From Photobacterium sanguinicancri (lineage in GTDB: Bacteria > Pseudomonadota > Gammaproteobacteria > Enterobacterales > Vibrionaceae), in contig NZ_AP024851.1 of the NCBI RefSeq assembly GCF_024346675.1, positions 744,001 through 808,000 of the forward strand: 64,000 nucleotides of DNA. Direction: 5' to 3'. Made by a program: the position numbers and the translations under genes. This document shows positions 25,691-33,646 of the stretch, one piece after another. Under the pieces are notes generated by a model. The model was not told the DNA's origin and searched no databases. It saw only the letters and a program-made list of their open reading frames with translations. Position 1 is the first letter of the stretch. Each line of letters begins with the position of its first letter.

Positions 25691-26606
25691 CGTGGTTTAG
25701 TTTGTTGAACCAACGTTTTAATCCTATCCCACAGCTGATACCAACCACCATCATCACTATTGACATTGCGCCTGCTGGCGAAAATGAAGGCAGTGCTAAT
25801 AGTAGCTGCGAATCATTACCGCCAAGCGCAAGTGAAGCACCAATCCCCATGATACAGCCTGCAAATAAGTGCTTTAATAGCTGCATTGGTCTTAGGGTAA
25901 ATTCAGCCAACGAGAGCCTTTTTTTTGCCCCAAGTGCCATACCTACGATTAAAAATATGATGACGATGTAGCGTAATAACTCTGGCCAACGCTCGGGTTG
26001 GTTATGAATAGAGGCCGCTGTAATGTCTTTTAGTAACTGGCTGGGTGACCACTCAGGCATAAGTAATGTCAGTACACTGGCAAGAATACCGAAAAACACA
26101 ATCCCGATTAGAATAGCTCTGCGCTCTGTAGGGATCACAAATAGGATCAAGCTAATTAAGACAAATAACATAATAATGACAGTGAGCGAAGGTGACTCAA
26201 TGGCAGGAATTGCCGAGTAACTGAGCGTTAAGGGTAGCGATGACAAGCCACACCAGCCAATGATCCAACCCATAATGGTTGCCACCATGTGGTAATGGCC
26301 TCGTGCCAATTTACTGATTGTAGAAACGCTACAGCCACCGTTTAATGATGCGCCTAATCCAAAGCAGAACCCACCAAGGAGGAAAGCGGAAGTCACACTG
26401 TAACGCTGGTGGCTAAAAGTATCAGGTAGCGGCATATTCGTGGGCAAGATCAGCCAAAACCAAAATCCGCACAGCAAAATCGTGAGCAGAAAAGCAGGGC
26501 GCTTAGCCCACAATTCATGTGTGCCGCGTACCATACACAATCCCGTTCTTTGTGCTAAATAGCCAACAGCTAAAGCAAGAAACACCGAAATTATAGAAGC
26601 CCACAT
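25686..26606 (-). CDS. YeeE/YedE-family sulfur-compound transporter
   Basis: The product is a 306-residue protein with about ten hydrophobic segments. It holds the family's conserved cysteine motifs: TGLCMVRG near residue 20, GGCSVSTISKLARGH near 95 and GGNDSQLLL near the C-terminus. Characterised members such as TsuA take up thiosulfate, while others move selenium- or sulfur-related compounds. This one is the single long form, not the two half-size type. It stands alone on the minus strand. Confidence 0.78.
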   Translation of the reverse strand: MWASIISVFLALAVGYLAQRTGLCMVRGTHELWAKRPAFLLTILLCGFWFWLILPTNMPLPDTFSHQRYSVTSAFLLGGFCFGLGASLNGGCSVSTISKLARGHYHMVATIMGWIIGWCGLSSLPLTLSYSAIPAIESPSLTVIIMLFVLISLILFVIPTERRAILIGIVFFGILASVLTLLMPEWSPSQLLKDITAASIHNQPERWPELLRYIVIIFLIVGMALGAKKRLSLAEFTLRPMQLLKHLFAGCIMGIGASLALGGNDSQLLLALPSFSPAGAMSIVMMVVGISCGIGLKRWFNKLNHG

Positions 26607-26718
26607 ACAGCCGCCTTTGAATGCCTGAGTGTTTAACTATAGTGGGTGGTATTTGGTTATGTGCTGGTCATGCTTGGTTTATGAAGATGGGTGAATAGAA
26701 GGATAAGTGTGTAAAAGA

Positions 26719-26741
26719 GAAGGCGCAGCGTGTGCGCCTAT
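26719..26741 (-). terminator. Terminator-like hairpin after the M48 protease gene
   Basis: The stem AGGCGCA/TGCGCCT (26721-26727, 26733-26739) is followed on the minus strand by TTCTCTTTT, a moderate T tract. Confidence 0.6.
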
Positions 26742-26794
26742 ACTGTAAGCAGTAGATTAGCTAAAGATCATTCCCGTTATAAAGTGCATGTAGC

Positions 26795-27586
26795 TTATAG
26801 CTCACAGCTTGGCTTTGGTTGGTTGTAAGCAGGTAGCGATGCAATGCTCTCGTTCAAGTCATCAATCCGGGTATCATGCGATGGGTGAGTTGATAACAAT
26901 TCAGGTGGTTGATTTCCACCTGATGCCTTCGCCATGTTTTTCCATAACGCGACACTTTGAGTTGGATCAAACCCAGCTTCGGCCATGAGTTTTAGGCCAA
27001 TGATGTCAGATTCAGACTCTTGCGCTCGTCCATAAGGCATCAAAATTCCGTATTGAACACCAAGCCCTAATCCAGCCATTGCTGCATTACTGTATTGTGA
27101 TCCGCCAATGGCTGCGCCTGTGATTTTTAAACCCGCATCGGCAAGTTGAGATCGAGATAACCGCTCATTACTGTGTTGAGCAAGTACATGCCCAATTTCG
27201 TGGCCAATGACTGTCGCGAGTTGGTCTTGGTTGGTCGCTACTTTTAATAGGCCAGTATAAACACCAATTTTGCCACCCGGTAAGGCAAACGCATTCACTT
27301 GGTCGCTATCAAAAACAACCACTTCCCACTTATTAAAACCTTCCAGAGGGCCTACCTTTGCCGTAATAGCATCAGTGACACATTGAACATATTGCTGTTT
27401 TTTCGCATCAGTGCTGATTTTTTCTTGTTGCTTGAGTTGTTCAAACGACTGAGCGCCCATTTGAGACATGTCGTTCTCAGAAAACAACAGCATTTGTTGC
27501 CTGCCCGTCGGCGAGCTAGAGCAACCACTTAATAACATACTGCTAGCGACTAGGCCGCCCAGTATTAAATGAGAATATTGACGCAT
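26795..27586 (-). CDS. M48-family lipoprotein metalloprotease (LoiP/YggG-like)
   Basis: The product has 263 residues from the ATG at 27586, which gives a signal peptide ending in the lipobox LLSGC (C22). The zinc-binding HExxH is present as HEIGH (129-133), with further M48 features (ALPGGKIGVYTGLL before it and ESDIIGLKLM after it). E. coli relatives are outer-membrane-bound, stress-related proteases. The length matches LoiP (about 250) rather than the longer BepA, and no TPR region is present. Confidence 0.87.
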   Translation of the reverse strand: MRQYSHLILGGLVASSMLLSGCSSSPTGRQQMLLFSENDMSQMGAQSFEQLKQQEKISTDAKKQQYVQCVTDAITAKVGPLEGFNKWEVVVFDSDQVNAFALPGGKIGVYTGLLKVATNQDQLATVIGHEIGHVLAQHSNERLSRSQLADAGLKITGAAIGGSQYSNAAMAGLGLGVQYGILMPYGRAQESESDIIGLKLMAEAGFDPTQSVALWKNMAKASGGNQPPELLSTHPSHDTRIDDLNESIASLPAYNQPKPSCEL

Positions 27587-27789
27587 AGCGAGACTCCATT
27601 CGCTCCTTGAGATTGACTGAACCTGATGACCCATGCTTATGAGGCGTGAGTTTTCTGGACAACATCGAGATGCCACAGAATTACTTCTAAGTATGAGGCA
27701 AGAATGTATGAAATTGAAAGTTATTGAAAAAGCATTTTTATATAACTGCGAGAGGGATTAAGATCCACCTCAAATAATAAGGAGCAACC

Positions 27790-28218
27790 ATGGCAATTTG
27801 GCACAAAACAATTGATATCGACGCGCTAAACGAGAGTTCAAAAAACACCTTGGTTGAGCATCTAGGCATTCGCTACACCGAATTTGATGACAATAGCTTA
27901 TCTGCGACTATGCCTGTTGACGCTAGAACGCATCAACCTTTTGGTATGCTACATGGTGGTGCATCTGTTGTCCTAGCTGAAACATTAGGCTCGGTTGCGG
28001 CGAACATGTGTGTCGATGACGGGCTGTATTGTGTTGGTTTAGACATCAATGCTAACCACATTCGTCCGATGCGCTCAGGTACAGTAACTGGCACAACAAC
28101 ACCGCTTCATACTGGAATGACAACACAGGTGTGGCAAATTGAACTTAAAGATGAACGTGGACGCTTAATTTGCACCAGCCGTATTACGATGGCAGTGCTG
28201 GGTAAGAAAGCTGAGTAA
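27790..28218 (+). CDS. menI: Hotdog thioesterase, DHNA-CoA hydrolase type
   Basis: The product has 142 residues, very close in pattern to E. coli MenI/YdiI: QPFGMLHGGASVVLAET with His55 and the catalytic Glu64, then LDINANHIRPMRSG and TQVWQIEL. MenI releases 1,4-dihydroxy-2-naphthoate from its CoA ester in menaquinone synthesis; relatives act on other aryl- or acyl-CoAs. A menaquinone role would suit an organism with the DMSO reductase in this window. The gene is not in a men operon here. Confidence 0.85.
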   Translation: MAIWHKTIDIDALNESSKNTLVEHLGIRYTEFDDNSLSATMPVDARTHQPFGMLHGGASVVLAETLGSVAANMCVDDGLYCVGLDINANHIRPMRSGTVTGTTTPLHTGMTTQVWQIELKDERGRLICTSRITMAVLGKKAE

Positions 28219-28263
28219 CCTCACTGCATCATTGAAGCCGTTAACAAAATAGATAGGAACAAA

Positions 28264-28500
28264 ATGGTCATTAACTTTTCAACAGGCAAAATTATAGCCA
28301 ATCAACATGAATTGGTTGTACGTATTGATGGTGAAGCACGTGTCACTATGCAAGCACAGGTTGATGAAGTCACCTTTATTGGTGGCGCAAATGTTATTAC
28401 CGCAACAGGCAGTGGTATTCAATGGTCTGTGCGTCTAGACAATGAAAACCAACTGCAAGCCTTGGCCGATGCGATTGGTATTGCGGTAAAAAACGTCTAA
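28264..28500 (+). CDS. Small conserved-looking protein, function unknown
   Basis: The product is a 78-residue soluble protein preceded by GATAGGAAC. It is predicted mostly beta-strand (TGKIIANQHELVVRIDG, then GSGIQWSVRLDNE), with a short C-terminal helix. I do not recognise a family. It lies 45 bases after menI and 102 bases before the U32 gene, in the same direction, so it may be co-transcribed with menI. Its regular codon use supports a real gene. Confidence 0.6.
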   Translation: MVINFSTGKIIANQHELVVRIDGEARVTMQAQVDEVTFIGGANVITATGSGIQWSVRLDNENQLQALADAIGIAVKNV

Positions 28501-28602
28501 TTTACGTCACAAATAATCTACGATTAGACAAAAAATGTGAACCACGTAAAATACACCGCATAAAAAGTAAGGTTGAGAGTGTATTACGTGAGTTCGGTCA
28601 CT

Positions 28603-30852
28603 ATGAGAAACAAATTTGAGTTATTGGCACCAGGTGGTGATATTGAGTCAATCAAGGCGGCTATCATCGCTGGCGCAGATGCAATTTATTGTGGGCTAGA
28701 TAATTTTAATGCCCGCAATAGGGCAACCAATCTAACGTTTGATAACTTAAATGGCATCGTTCGATTAGCGCATGAATACGATTGTAAGATCTTCCTTACG
28801 TTGAATATCATTATTCTAGAAAGTGAAATTCCGGCACTGGTTCGTTTGATCAATAAATTGGTCAATACCAAAATTGATGGGGTGATCGTTCAAGATTTAG
28901 GCTTGTTCTATATCTTGAAAAAGCATTTCCCAACGCTGGATGTACACGCATCTACCCAGATTAATACCCACAATGAAGGCCAAATTGCGTTTTTAAGCAA
29001 GTTAACGGCCAGTCGCGTGAACTTATCGCGCGAACTGAACATTCATGAAATTAAGCACCTTGCCTCTGTTGGTCGTGACTACAACATGCTGATGGAAGTG
29101 TTTGTTCATGGTTCTTACTGTATTGGTTTCTCTGGATTGTGTTACATCAGTTCGGTGAAGAACGGTAACTCAGGTAACCGTGGCCGTTGCAGCCAGCCTT
29201 GTCGTGATCAATATAAAACGACGGATGCAGGTAAAGATTACCCGCTAAACATGAAAGACAACTCGGCATTCTCTGATATGGAAGCGCTGGCAGATGCTGG
29301 TGTGTATTCATTGAAAGTAGAAGGGCGTATTAAGAAATCACATTACGTTTATACCGTTGTCGATCAATGGAATCAGCAGATTCAGCGCTACTGTGACAAC
29401 CAAGCGTTACTGACTGATAAATCAGCCTTGTACACGGTGTTTAACCGCGATTTCTCGAACTCTTACTTACGAGGTGATATCAATAAAGGCATGTTTATTG
29501 ATAACCCTCGTGATAACTCGATCCAGCACTTTACTGAAATATACAGCTGTAAAACGGATGACAGCGTACAGCAGGTTCGCCAAAAGCTGTACGACGATAA
29601 AACAGTCATTATTGAAACTGTTGCTGAGAAGATCCAAAACCTCAATATCGACAAACTGCCATTGAACTTGTACTTCTCTGGTGATGCAGGGCAACCGCTG
29701 AATGTACTTGTGACGGCTGGCGGTGCTGAATACAGCCTAGAGACTGAGGGTGTATTGGCTGCGGCGAGTGAAAAGGGCCGTAGTATTGATGAGGAATTAC
29801 TTACCTCGTCATTTAAGAGTATTAGCGATAACGATCACCACCTCACAACAATCGACATCAGTAAGCTTGCTGATAATGTCTTTATTGCGTTTAAAGAGCT
29901 GAATGTATTACGTGATCGTATCAGTTTTTGGCTTAACGGTTCTAAACCTTTAATTGAGCCTGTCGATACGCCGCGCTTACCAAGAATTGACGTGGTAGAT
30001 GAAAAGCCACAGCTAACTGTACTTATCTCGAACAAGAAAGATATCGAGACTTGTCAGGCAAGCGGGGCTCAAGTGTATTTCCAACTACCAGACTCACTGC
30101 ACACTGAAGTGAAGAAGATGGTGGCGTTGTTTACAGAGCATCAAAATCTTGTACCTTGGTTCCCTGCCATTTTGATTGGCGACCATTTTGAAGCTGCGAA
30201 AACCTTGCTAGAAACGGTGAAGCCGAAGCGTATCGTGACGAACAATACCGGTGTGGCACATTTAGCGATTGAACTGGGTATCGAGTGGATTGCAGGTCCA
30301 TACCTGAACTTATCTAACTCGTTCAGCCTTGAATGTTTGAAGCAAGAATATGGCTGTACTGGTGCATTCATTTCTAATGAATTAAACAAGAAACAGATCA
30401 AGCCGATTATTCGCCCTAGTGATTTTGAATTACACCACAGCATCTATCACCCAATCATGATATTAATGAGCCGTCAGTGCTTATTCCATCAAACGGTTGG
30501 CTGTAAGGTGAAGGCATTTGATTCTAAGTGTCTAAAAGGTTGTAAGAAAACGGCTTCGATCATTAATATGCGTGAATCTTCTTTTATTATTGATAAGCAG
30601 AAGGGCGATCACAACGCAATGTATAGCCAGTTTAACTTCATGAACACTGATATCATCAATGATATGCCAGCGAAGTTCTCACATTACTTTGTCGATTTAC
30701 GTGACATAAAAACAGATACCCAAGTGTCTGTTGATAAAGCCGCTCTACTTGCATTGTTCACGCGTGCAATTAATGGTGATGACACTGCAATTACTGAACT
30801 AAGTGACGCGGTAACGCAAACAAGTAACGCTCAGTACCGTAAAGGGCTGTAG
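28603..30852 (+). CDS. U32-family (peptidase-like) protein
   Basis: The product has 749 residues from the ATG at 28603; GTG codons at 28579 and 28588 are alternative starts, the first with AAGG upstream. The N-terminal U32 domain opens FELLAPGGDIESIKAAI and contains the family signature around YCIGFSGLCYISS and NRGRCSQPCR. A second cysteine group (C-x7-C-x9-C-x3-C) lies near residue 635. Several U32 proteins, such as RlhA, TrhP and UbiU, are now known as RNA or ubiquinone hydroxylation factors with Fe-S clusters, not peptidases. The extended length suggests a separate subgroup. Confidence 0.8.
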   Translation: MRNKFELLAPGGDIESIKAAIIAGADAIYCGLDNFNARNRATNLTFDNLNGIVRLAHEYDCKIFLTLNIIILESEIPALVRLINKLVNTKIDGVIVQDLGLFYILKKHFPTLDVHASTQINTHNEGQIAFLSKLTASRVNLSRELNIHEIKHLASVGRDYNMLMEVFVHGSYCIGFSGLCYISSVKNGNSGNRGRCSQPCRDQYKTTDAGKDYPLNMKDNSAFSDMEALADAGVYSLKVEGRIKKSHYVYTVVDQWNQQIQRYCDNQALLTDKSALYTVFNRDFSNSYLRGDINKGMFIDNPRDNSIQHFTEIYSCKTDDSVQQVRQKLYDDKTVIIETVAEKIQNLNIDKLPLNLYFSGDAGQPLNVLVTAGGAEYSLETEGVLAAASEKGRSIDEELLTSSFKSISDNDHHLTTIDISKLADNVFIAFKELNVLRDRISFWLNGSKPLIEPVDTPRLPRIDVVDEKPQLTVLISNKKDIETCQASGAQVYFQLPDSLHTEVKKMVALFTEHQNLVPWFPAILIGDHFEAAKTLLETVKPKRIVTNNTGVAHLAIELGIEWIAGPYLNLSNSFSLECLKQEYGCTGAFISNELNKKQIKPIIRPSDFELHHSIYHPIMILMSRQCLFHQTVGCKVKAFDSKCLKGCKKTASIINMRESSFIIDKQKGDHNAMYSQFNFMNTDIINDMPAKFSHYFVDLRDIKTDTQVSVDKAALLALFTRAINGDDTAITELSDAVTQTSNAQYRKGL

Positions 30853-30885
30853 CGGCTTTATAATTACCTAGCTGCAATATAAAAG

Positions 30886-30922
30886 CATAAAGCCACTCAG
30901 AATGAGTCTGGGTGGCTTTATA
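30886..30922 (+). terminator. Terminator-like hairpin
   Basis: The 13-base stem AAAGCCACTCAGA/TCTGGGTGGCTTT (30889-30901, 30907-30919) has one G-T pair and a short loop. No T run follows, so strength is uncertain. Confidence 0.6.
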
Positions 30923-31070
30923 AGCTTCTACAATCGTTATCTAATAAGTAAGCCTCTATAAATAGGCTCGCTAATAAACAGACTAGCGAAATCCACTGGC
31001 TATAAACTAGAACACAGTTAAGGCAGTTAGACACTTAGGTCAGAGTTAGCAATAACAAGGAGTAACGTCG

Positions 31071-31661
31071 ATGGAGTACGACAGAGAGGGATTTACGACA
31101 GCGCGACTCAATGTTGAAGAGTATTGTCCTGTTGCTTCGTGCGTTTATGATGACTTGTTAGATCAAGTGGTCGCTATTCTTTCACCTAATGTCGTTAAAT
31201 CCCTTCCTCCATATTTTAGTCATGTTACCTCGCCACAATTAGCTCAACACTGGTTAGATAAAGTGTCGGCTGAAAGTCGCCTGTTTATCATTTCTCATAC
31301 AGAACAAGCGCGAATTATTGGCTTTTTGTTTTTGTACCAAGAGTCTTTAGTTGAACCTTTAATTCAACCGAATCGCGTTAGCGAAAAATCCGATGCAAAA
31401 CAGATTTCAAGTTTGGCCCATATAGGCTATTTATTGAATGAAGCGGATTGGGGGCAAGGTTACGCCACAGAGTTTCTTCAGGGCTTTATAGCGTGGAGTA
31501 AAGATCAGCTAGAAATCGCGGGTTTAATTGGTGGCGTTGAAAAAGACAATCTTGCTTCTGCTAATTTGTTGGAACGTTTAGGTTTTATTGCTCAACCCAC
31601 TGAAGAAATAACCAGTCCAGTGACTTTTTATCAGTATTCATTCAAGAGCGATATGTCATAA
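31071..31661 (+). CDS. GNAT-family N-acetyltransferase
   Basis: The product has 196 residues with an AAGGAG ribosome site. The acetyl-CoA-binding region of RimJ/RimL-type GNATs is visible: IGYLLNEADWGQGYATEFL near residues 120-140, and VEKDNLASANLLERLGF near 160-178. The acceptor could be a ribosomal protein N-terminus, a small amine or a metabolite. It is followed after 35 bases by a methyltransferase gene in the same direction. Confidence 0.83.
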   Translation: MEYDREGFTTARLNVEEYCPVASCVYDDLLDQVVAILSPNVVKSLPPYFSHVTSPQLAQHWLDKVSAESRLFIISHTEQARIIGFLFLYQESLVEPLIQPNRVSEKSDAKQISSLAHIGYLLNEADWGQGYATEFLQGFIAWSKDQLEIAGLIGGVEKDNLASANLLERLGFIAQPTEEITSPVTFYQYSFKSDMS

Positions 31662-31696
31662 TTGCGGCTTGTTCTTTTTTCATTTCTAGGTTGTGT

Positions 31697-32413
31697 ATGA
31701 AGTCTGATATGTACTCAAAGCATGCTGAAAAATATGACGCTGCTGTTCAAAATAATATTTATAACGCTCACCTAGAGCGCCCGTCACTGCAGGCTATGCT
31801 TGGCGATCTTACCGGTTGCCATATTCTTGATTTAGGATGCGGTACAGGTGTGTATGCCGAGTACTTGTTTGATCAAGGTGCAAAAAAAGTAACATGCGTT
31901 GATTATTCTCAGGACATGATTGACTTGGTGACGAATAAGTTGGGCGCCGAATTTGGCCATCGCATGACGGCTTATGCGCAAGATATAACGATAGGCCTTC
32001 CTAGCGAGTCATCAAATAGCCTTGATGTGATTATCTGTCCATTGGTATTGCACTACATTAAAGATTTAACGCCATTGTTTGCAGAAGTGAATCGCGTGCT
32101 TAAGCTTGGTGGTTACATGGTGTTTTCAACCCACCATCCGTTTGTCGATTTTGAATGTAGCTTATCTGGTAATTATTTCGAGCAAGAACGTGTAACAGAA
32201 ACATGGAATACAATTGGAGAGCCAGTAGAGGTGACTTTCTATCGACGTTCACTTACCGATATTATGGCGGCCATAACGGCGAGTGGTTTAGCGGTTACAC
32301 AGCTAACGGAAGGGAAGGTTGATGAAAAAGCCAAAACTATTAGTGCAGAGACGTACGAACACCTTTCGAAAAATCCTAATTTCTTATTCGTTAAATGCCA
32401 GAAACTTGCCTAA
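31697..32413 (+). CDS. Class I SAM-dependent methyltransferase
   Basis: The product has 238 residues from the ATG at 31697; a TTG two codons earlier is less likely. The SAM-binding motif ILDLGCGTGVYAEYL lies near residues 42-56, followed by VTCVDYSQDMIDLV and PLVLHYIKDL. The fold is the broad methyltransferase type 11 group, so the substrate cannot be assigned. It is probably co-transcribed with the upstream acetyltransferase gene and ends at a strong terminator. Confidence 0.83.
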   Translation: MKSDMYSKHAEKYDAAVQNNIYNAHLERPSLQAMLGDLTGCHILDLGCGTGVYAEYLFDQGAKKVTCVDYSQDMIDLVTNKLGAEFGHRMTAYAQDITIGLPSESSNSLDVIICPLVLHYIKDLTPLFAEVNRVLKLGGYMVFSTHHPFVDFECSLSGNYFEQERVTETWNTIGEPVEVTFYRRSLTDIMAAITASGLAVTQLTEGKVDEKAKTISAETYEHLSKNPNFLFVKCQKLA

Positions 32414-32433
32414 CCATAGTTAATGTGGCTTAA

Positions 32434-32473
32434 ATAAAAAAAGCTGCACCGTGTATGTGCAGCTTCTTATGCT
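32434..32473 (+). terminator. Rho-independent terminator
   Basis: The stem AAGCTGCAC/GTGCAGCTT with a 7-base loop starts at 32441. A-rich and T-containing flanks suit use by both convergent genes. Confidence 0.8.
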
Positions 32474-32538
32474 GGTGGTGATTAAAGGCGACTATGTTTG
32501 ATTAATATCCTTTAATTCCCTCAATTAAGCTTAATAGC

Positions 32539-32871
32539 TTATGCGCAGCACTTCTTGTATTTCTTACCGCTACCGCAAGAACATGGATCGTTACGGTTTG
32601 GTGTTTTATCGAAAGTTGTTGTTTGTGGCTTGTTAAGAAGGCCATGTAATTCAACAAGGTCTTCTTCTTTGTCAGCTGAAACTTCGATGTTTGCCACAAG
32701 TGCATTGTCAGCCAAAATCGCCATGACTTCTTCTTTTTTCTCATCGCTGTTTACGATCAAAGAAAGCGGCTGTTCCTCGGTACCTAGCTTAGCGCTGCGC
32801 TTAGTATTGAAGCCGTAGCTTGCGTGCTTAGGTTTTTTCTCGATACGGCCTTTATAGAAGAATTTAGACAT
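32539..32871 (-). CDS. SEC-C zinc-motif protein (PBPRA1643-type family)
   Basis: The product has 110 residues from the ATG at 32871. The C-terminal SEC-C metal-binding motif reads [17 protein letters not shown]. The N-terminus [16 protein letters not shown] and the [15 protein letters not shown] segment match a small SWIM/SEC-C family that I recall as being named after a Photobacterium profundum gene. SEC-C motifs bind zinc and, in SecA, SecB and the ribosome. The specific job of this protein is unknown. Confidence 0.82.
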   Translation of the reverse strand: MSKFFYKGRIEKKPKHASYGFNTKRSAKLGTEEQPLSLIVNSDEKKEEVMAILADNALVANIEVSADKEEDLVELHGLLNKPQTTTFDKTPNRNDPCSCGSGKKYKKCCA

Positions 32872-33037
32872 TGCAGTCACCTGTAACAAAGTAAAGAAGC
32901 AGGGGTTATACAGCAAAATCGGTATTCAATAAAACCCTTTTGACAATATTGGTTTATTTAAGTCATTCTAGGGTGAATAAAGGCAGAAAGTTGTAAAAGA
33001 GCAGGGAAGGAAGTAATGAATAAAGGATTGGCTCAAT

Positions 33038-33361
33038 TTATTTTTTAACCCATTTTCCTGAACTATTTTGGTAATAATGACCAGGGCGAGTTTTCTCAAT
33101 CGCTTTCTTATAAGCAAGTCGACCAACTTCTGATGGGCTTAACCCATGCGAAACAGAAATGCGTTTGTAGCTGGCTTCACGTTGTGTGTTTACAGTAGAG
33201 ACAAGCCGTCTCACTTCAGATGAAGGTGAAGAGGTAATCGGTGCAACAAAACCACTATTGGTTTCCCCGACTAAGCCTTGGTCTTTGGCATCTTGTAACT
33301 CAAGCGCAAAGGCTTGTGCAGATATCAAAAAGGCGAAAATAAAGATTAGGTATTTTTTCAT
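33038..33361 (-). CDS. ydbL: YdbL family (DUF1318) periplasmic protein
   Basis: The product has 107 residues: a signal peptide cleaved after AQA-FA, then the DUF1318 pattern (LQDAKDQGLVGETNSGFV, RISVSHGLSPSEVGRLA, and the C-terminal PGHYYQNSSGKWVKK). It is the last gene of ydbH-ynbE-ydbL. In E. coli YdbL is reported to regulate assembly of the YdbH-YnbE bridge in the periplasm. The order and spacing (18 bases after ynbE) match that operon. Confidence 0.9.
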   Translation of the reverse strand: MKKYLIFIFAFLISAQAFALELQDAKDQGLVGETNSGFVAPITSSPSSEVRRLVSTVNTQREASYKRISVSHGLSPSEVGRLAYKKAIEKTRPGHYYQNSSGKWVKK

Positions 33362-33379
33362 GGCATTCTCCCTGCCGAA

Positions 33380-33598
33380 TTAGAATACATCGTCATCGTT
33401 GAATAAGTCATCTATTTCCTTATCGACTTTGATCCTAATCTCATGTTCAATTTTGACATTCAGGTTAACTTCTATCGGTTTGTCTGATGCAGCAACTTGA
33501 ACAGTTGGTGTACACCCCATTAATCCGAGTGTAGAAACTACGAAGATCAATGCTAAGAGTGTGAGCGAGAATGAAAATTTAAGCTGTATTATATCCAT
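33380..33598 (-). CDS. ynbE: YnbE-type lipoprotein
   Basis: The product has 72 residues. A long signal peptide ends at the lipobox LGLMGC. The mature part has the YnbE pattern CTPTVQVAASDKPIEVNLNV, then KIEHEIRIKVDKE, with a very acidic tail (DDLFNDDDVF). In E. coli YnbE is an outer-membrane lipoprotein that stacks by beta-strand addition and completes the YdbH lipid bridge. The gene sits between ydbH and ydbL. Confidence 0.88.
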   Translation of the reverse strand: MDIIQLKFSFSLTLLALIFVVSTLGLMGCTPTVQVAASDKPIEVNLNVKIEHEIRIKVDKEIDDLFNDDDVF

Positions 33599-33646
33599 TG
33601 GAAACGACCTTTAACTACAATGTGCGCATAAATTAACCAAAGTGTT

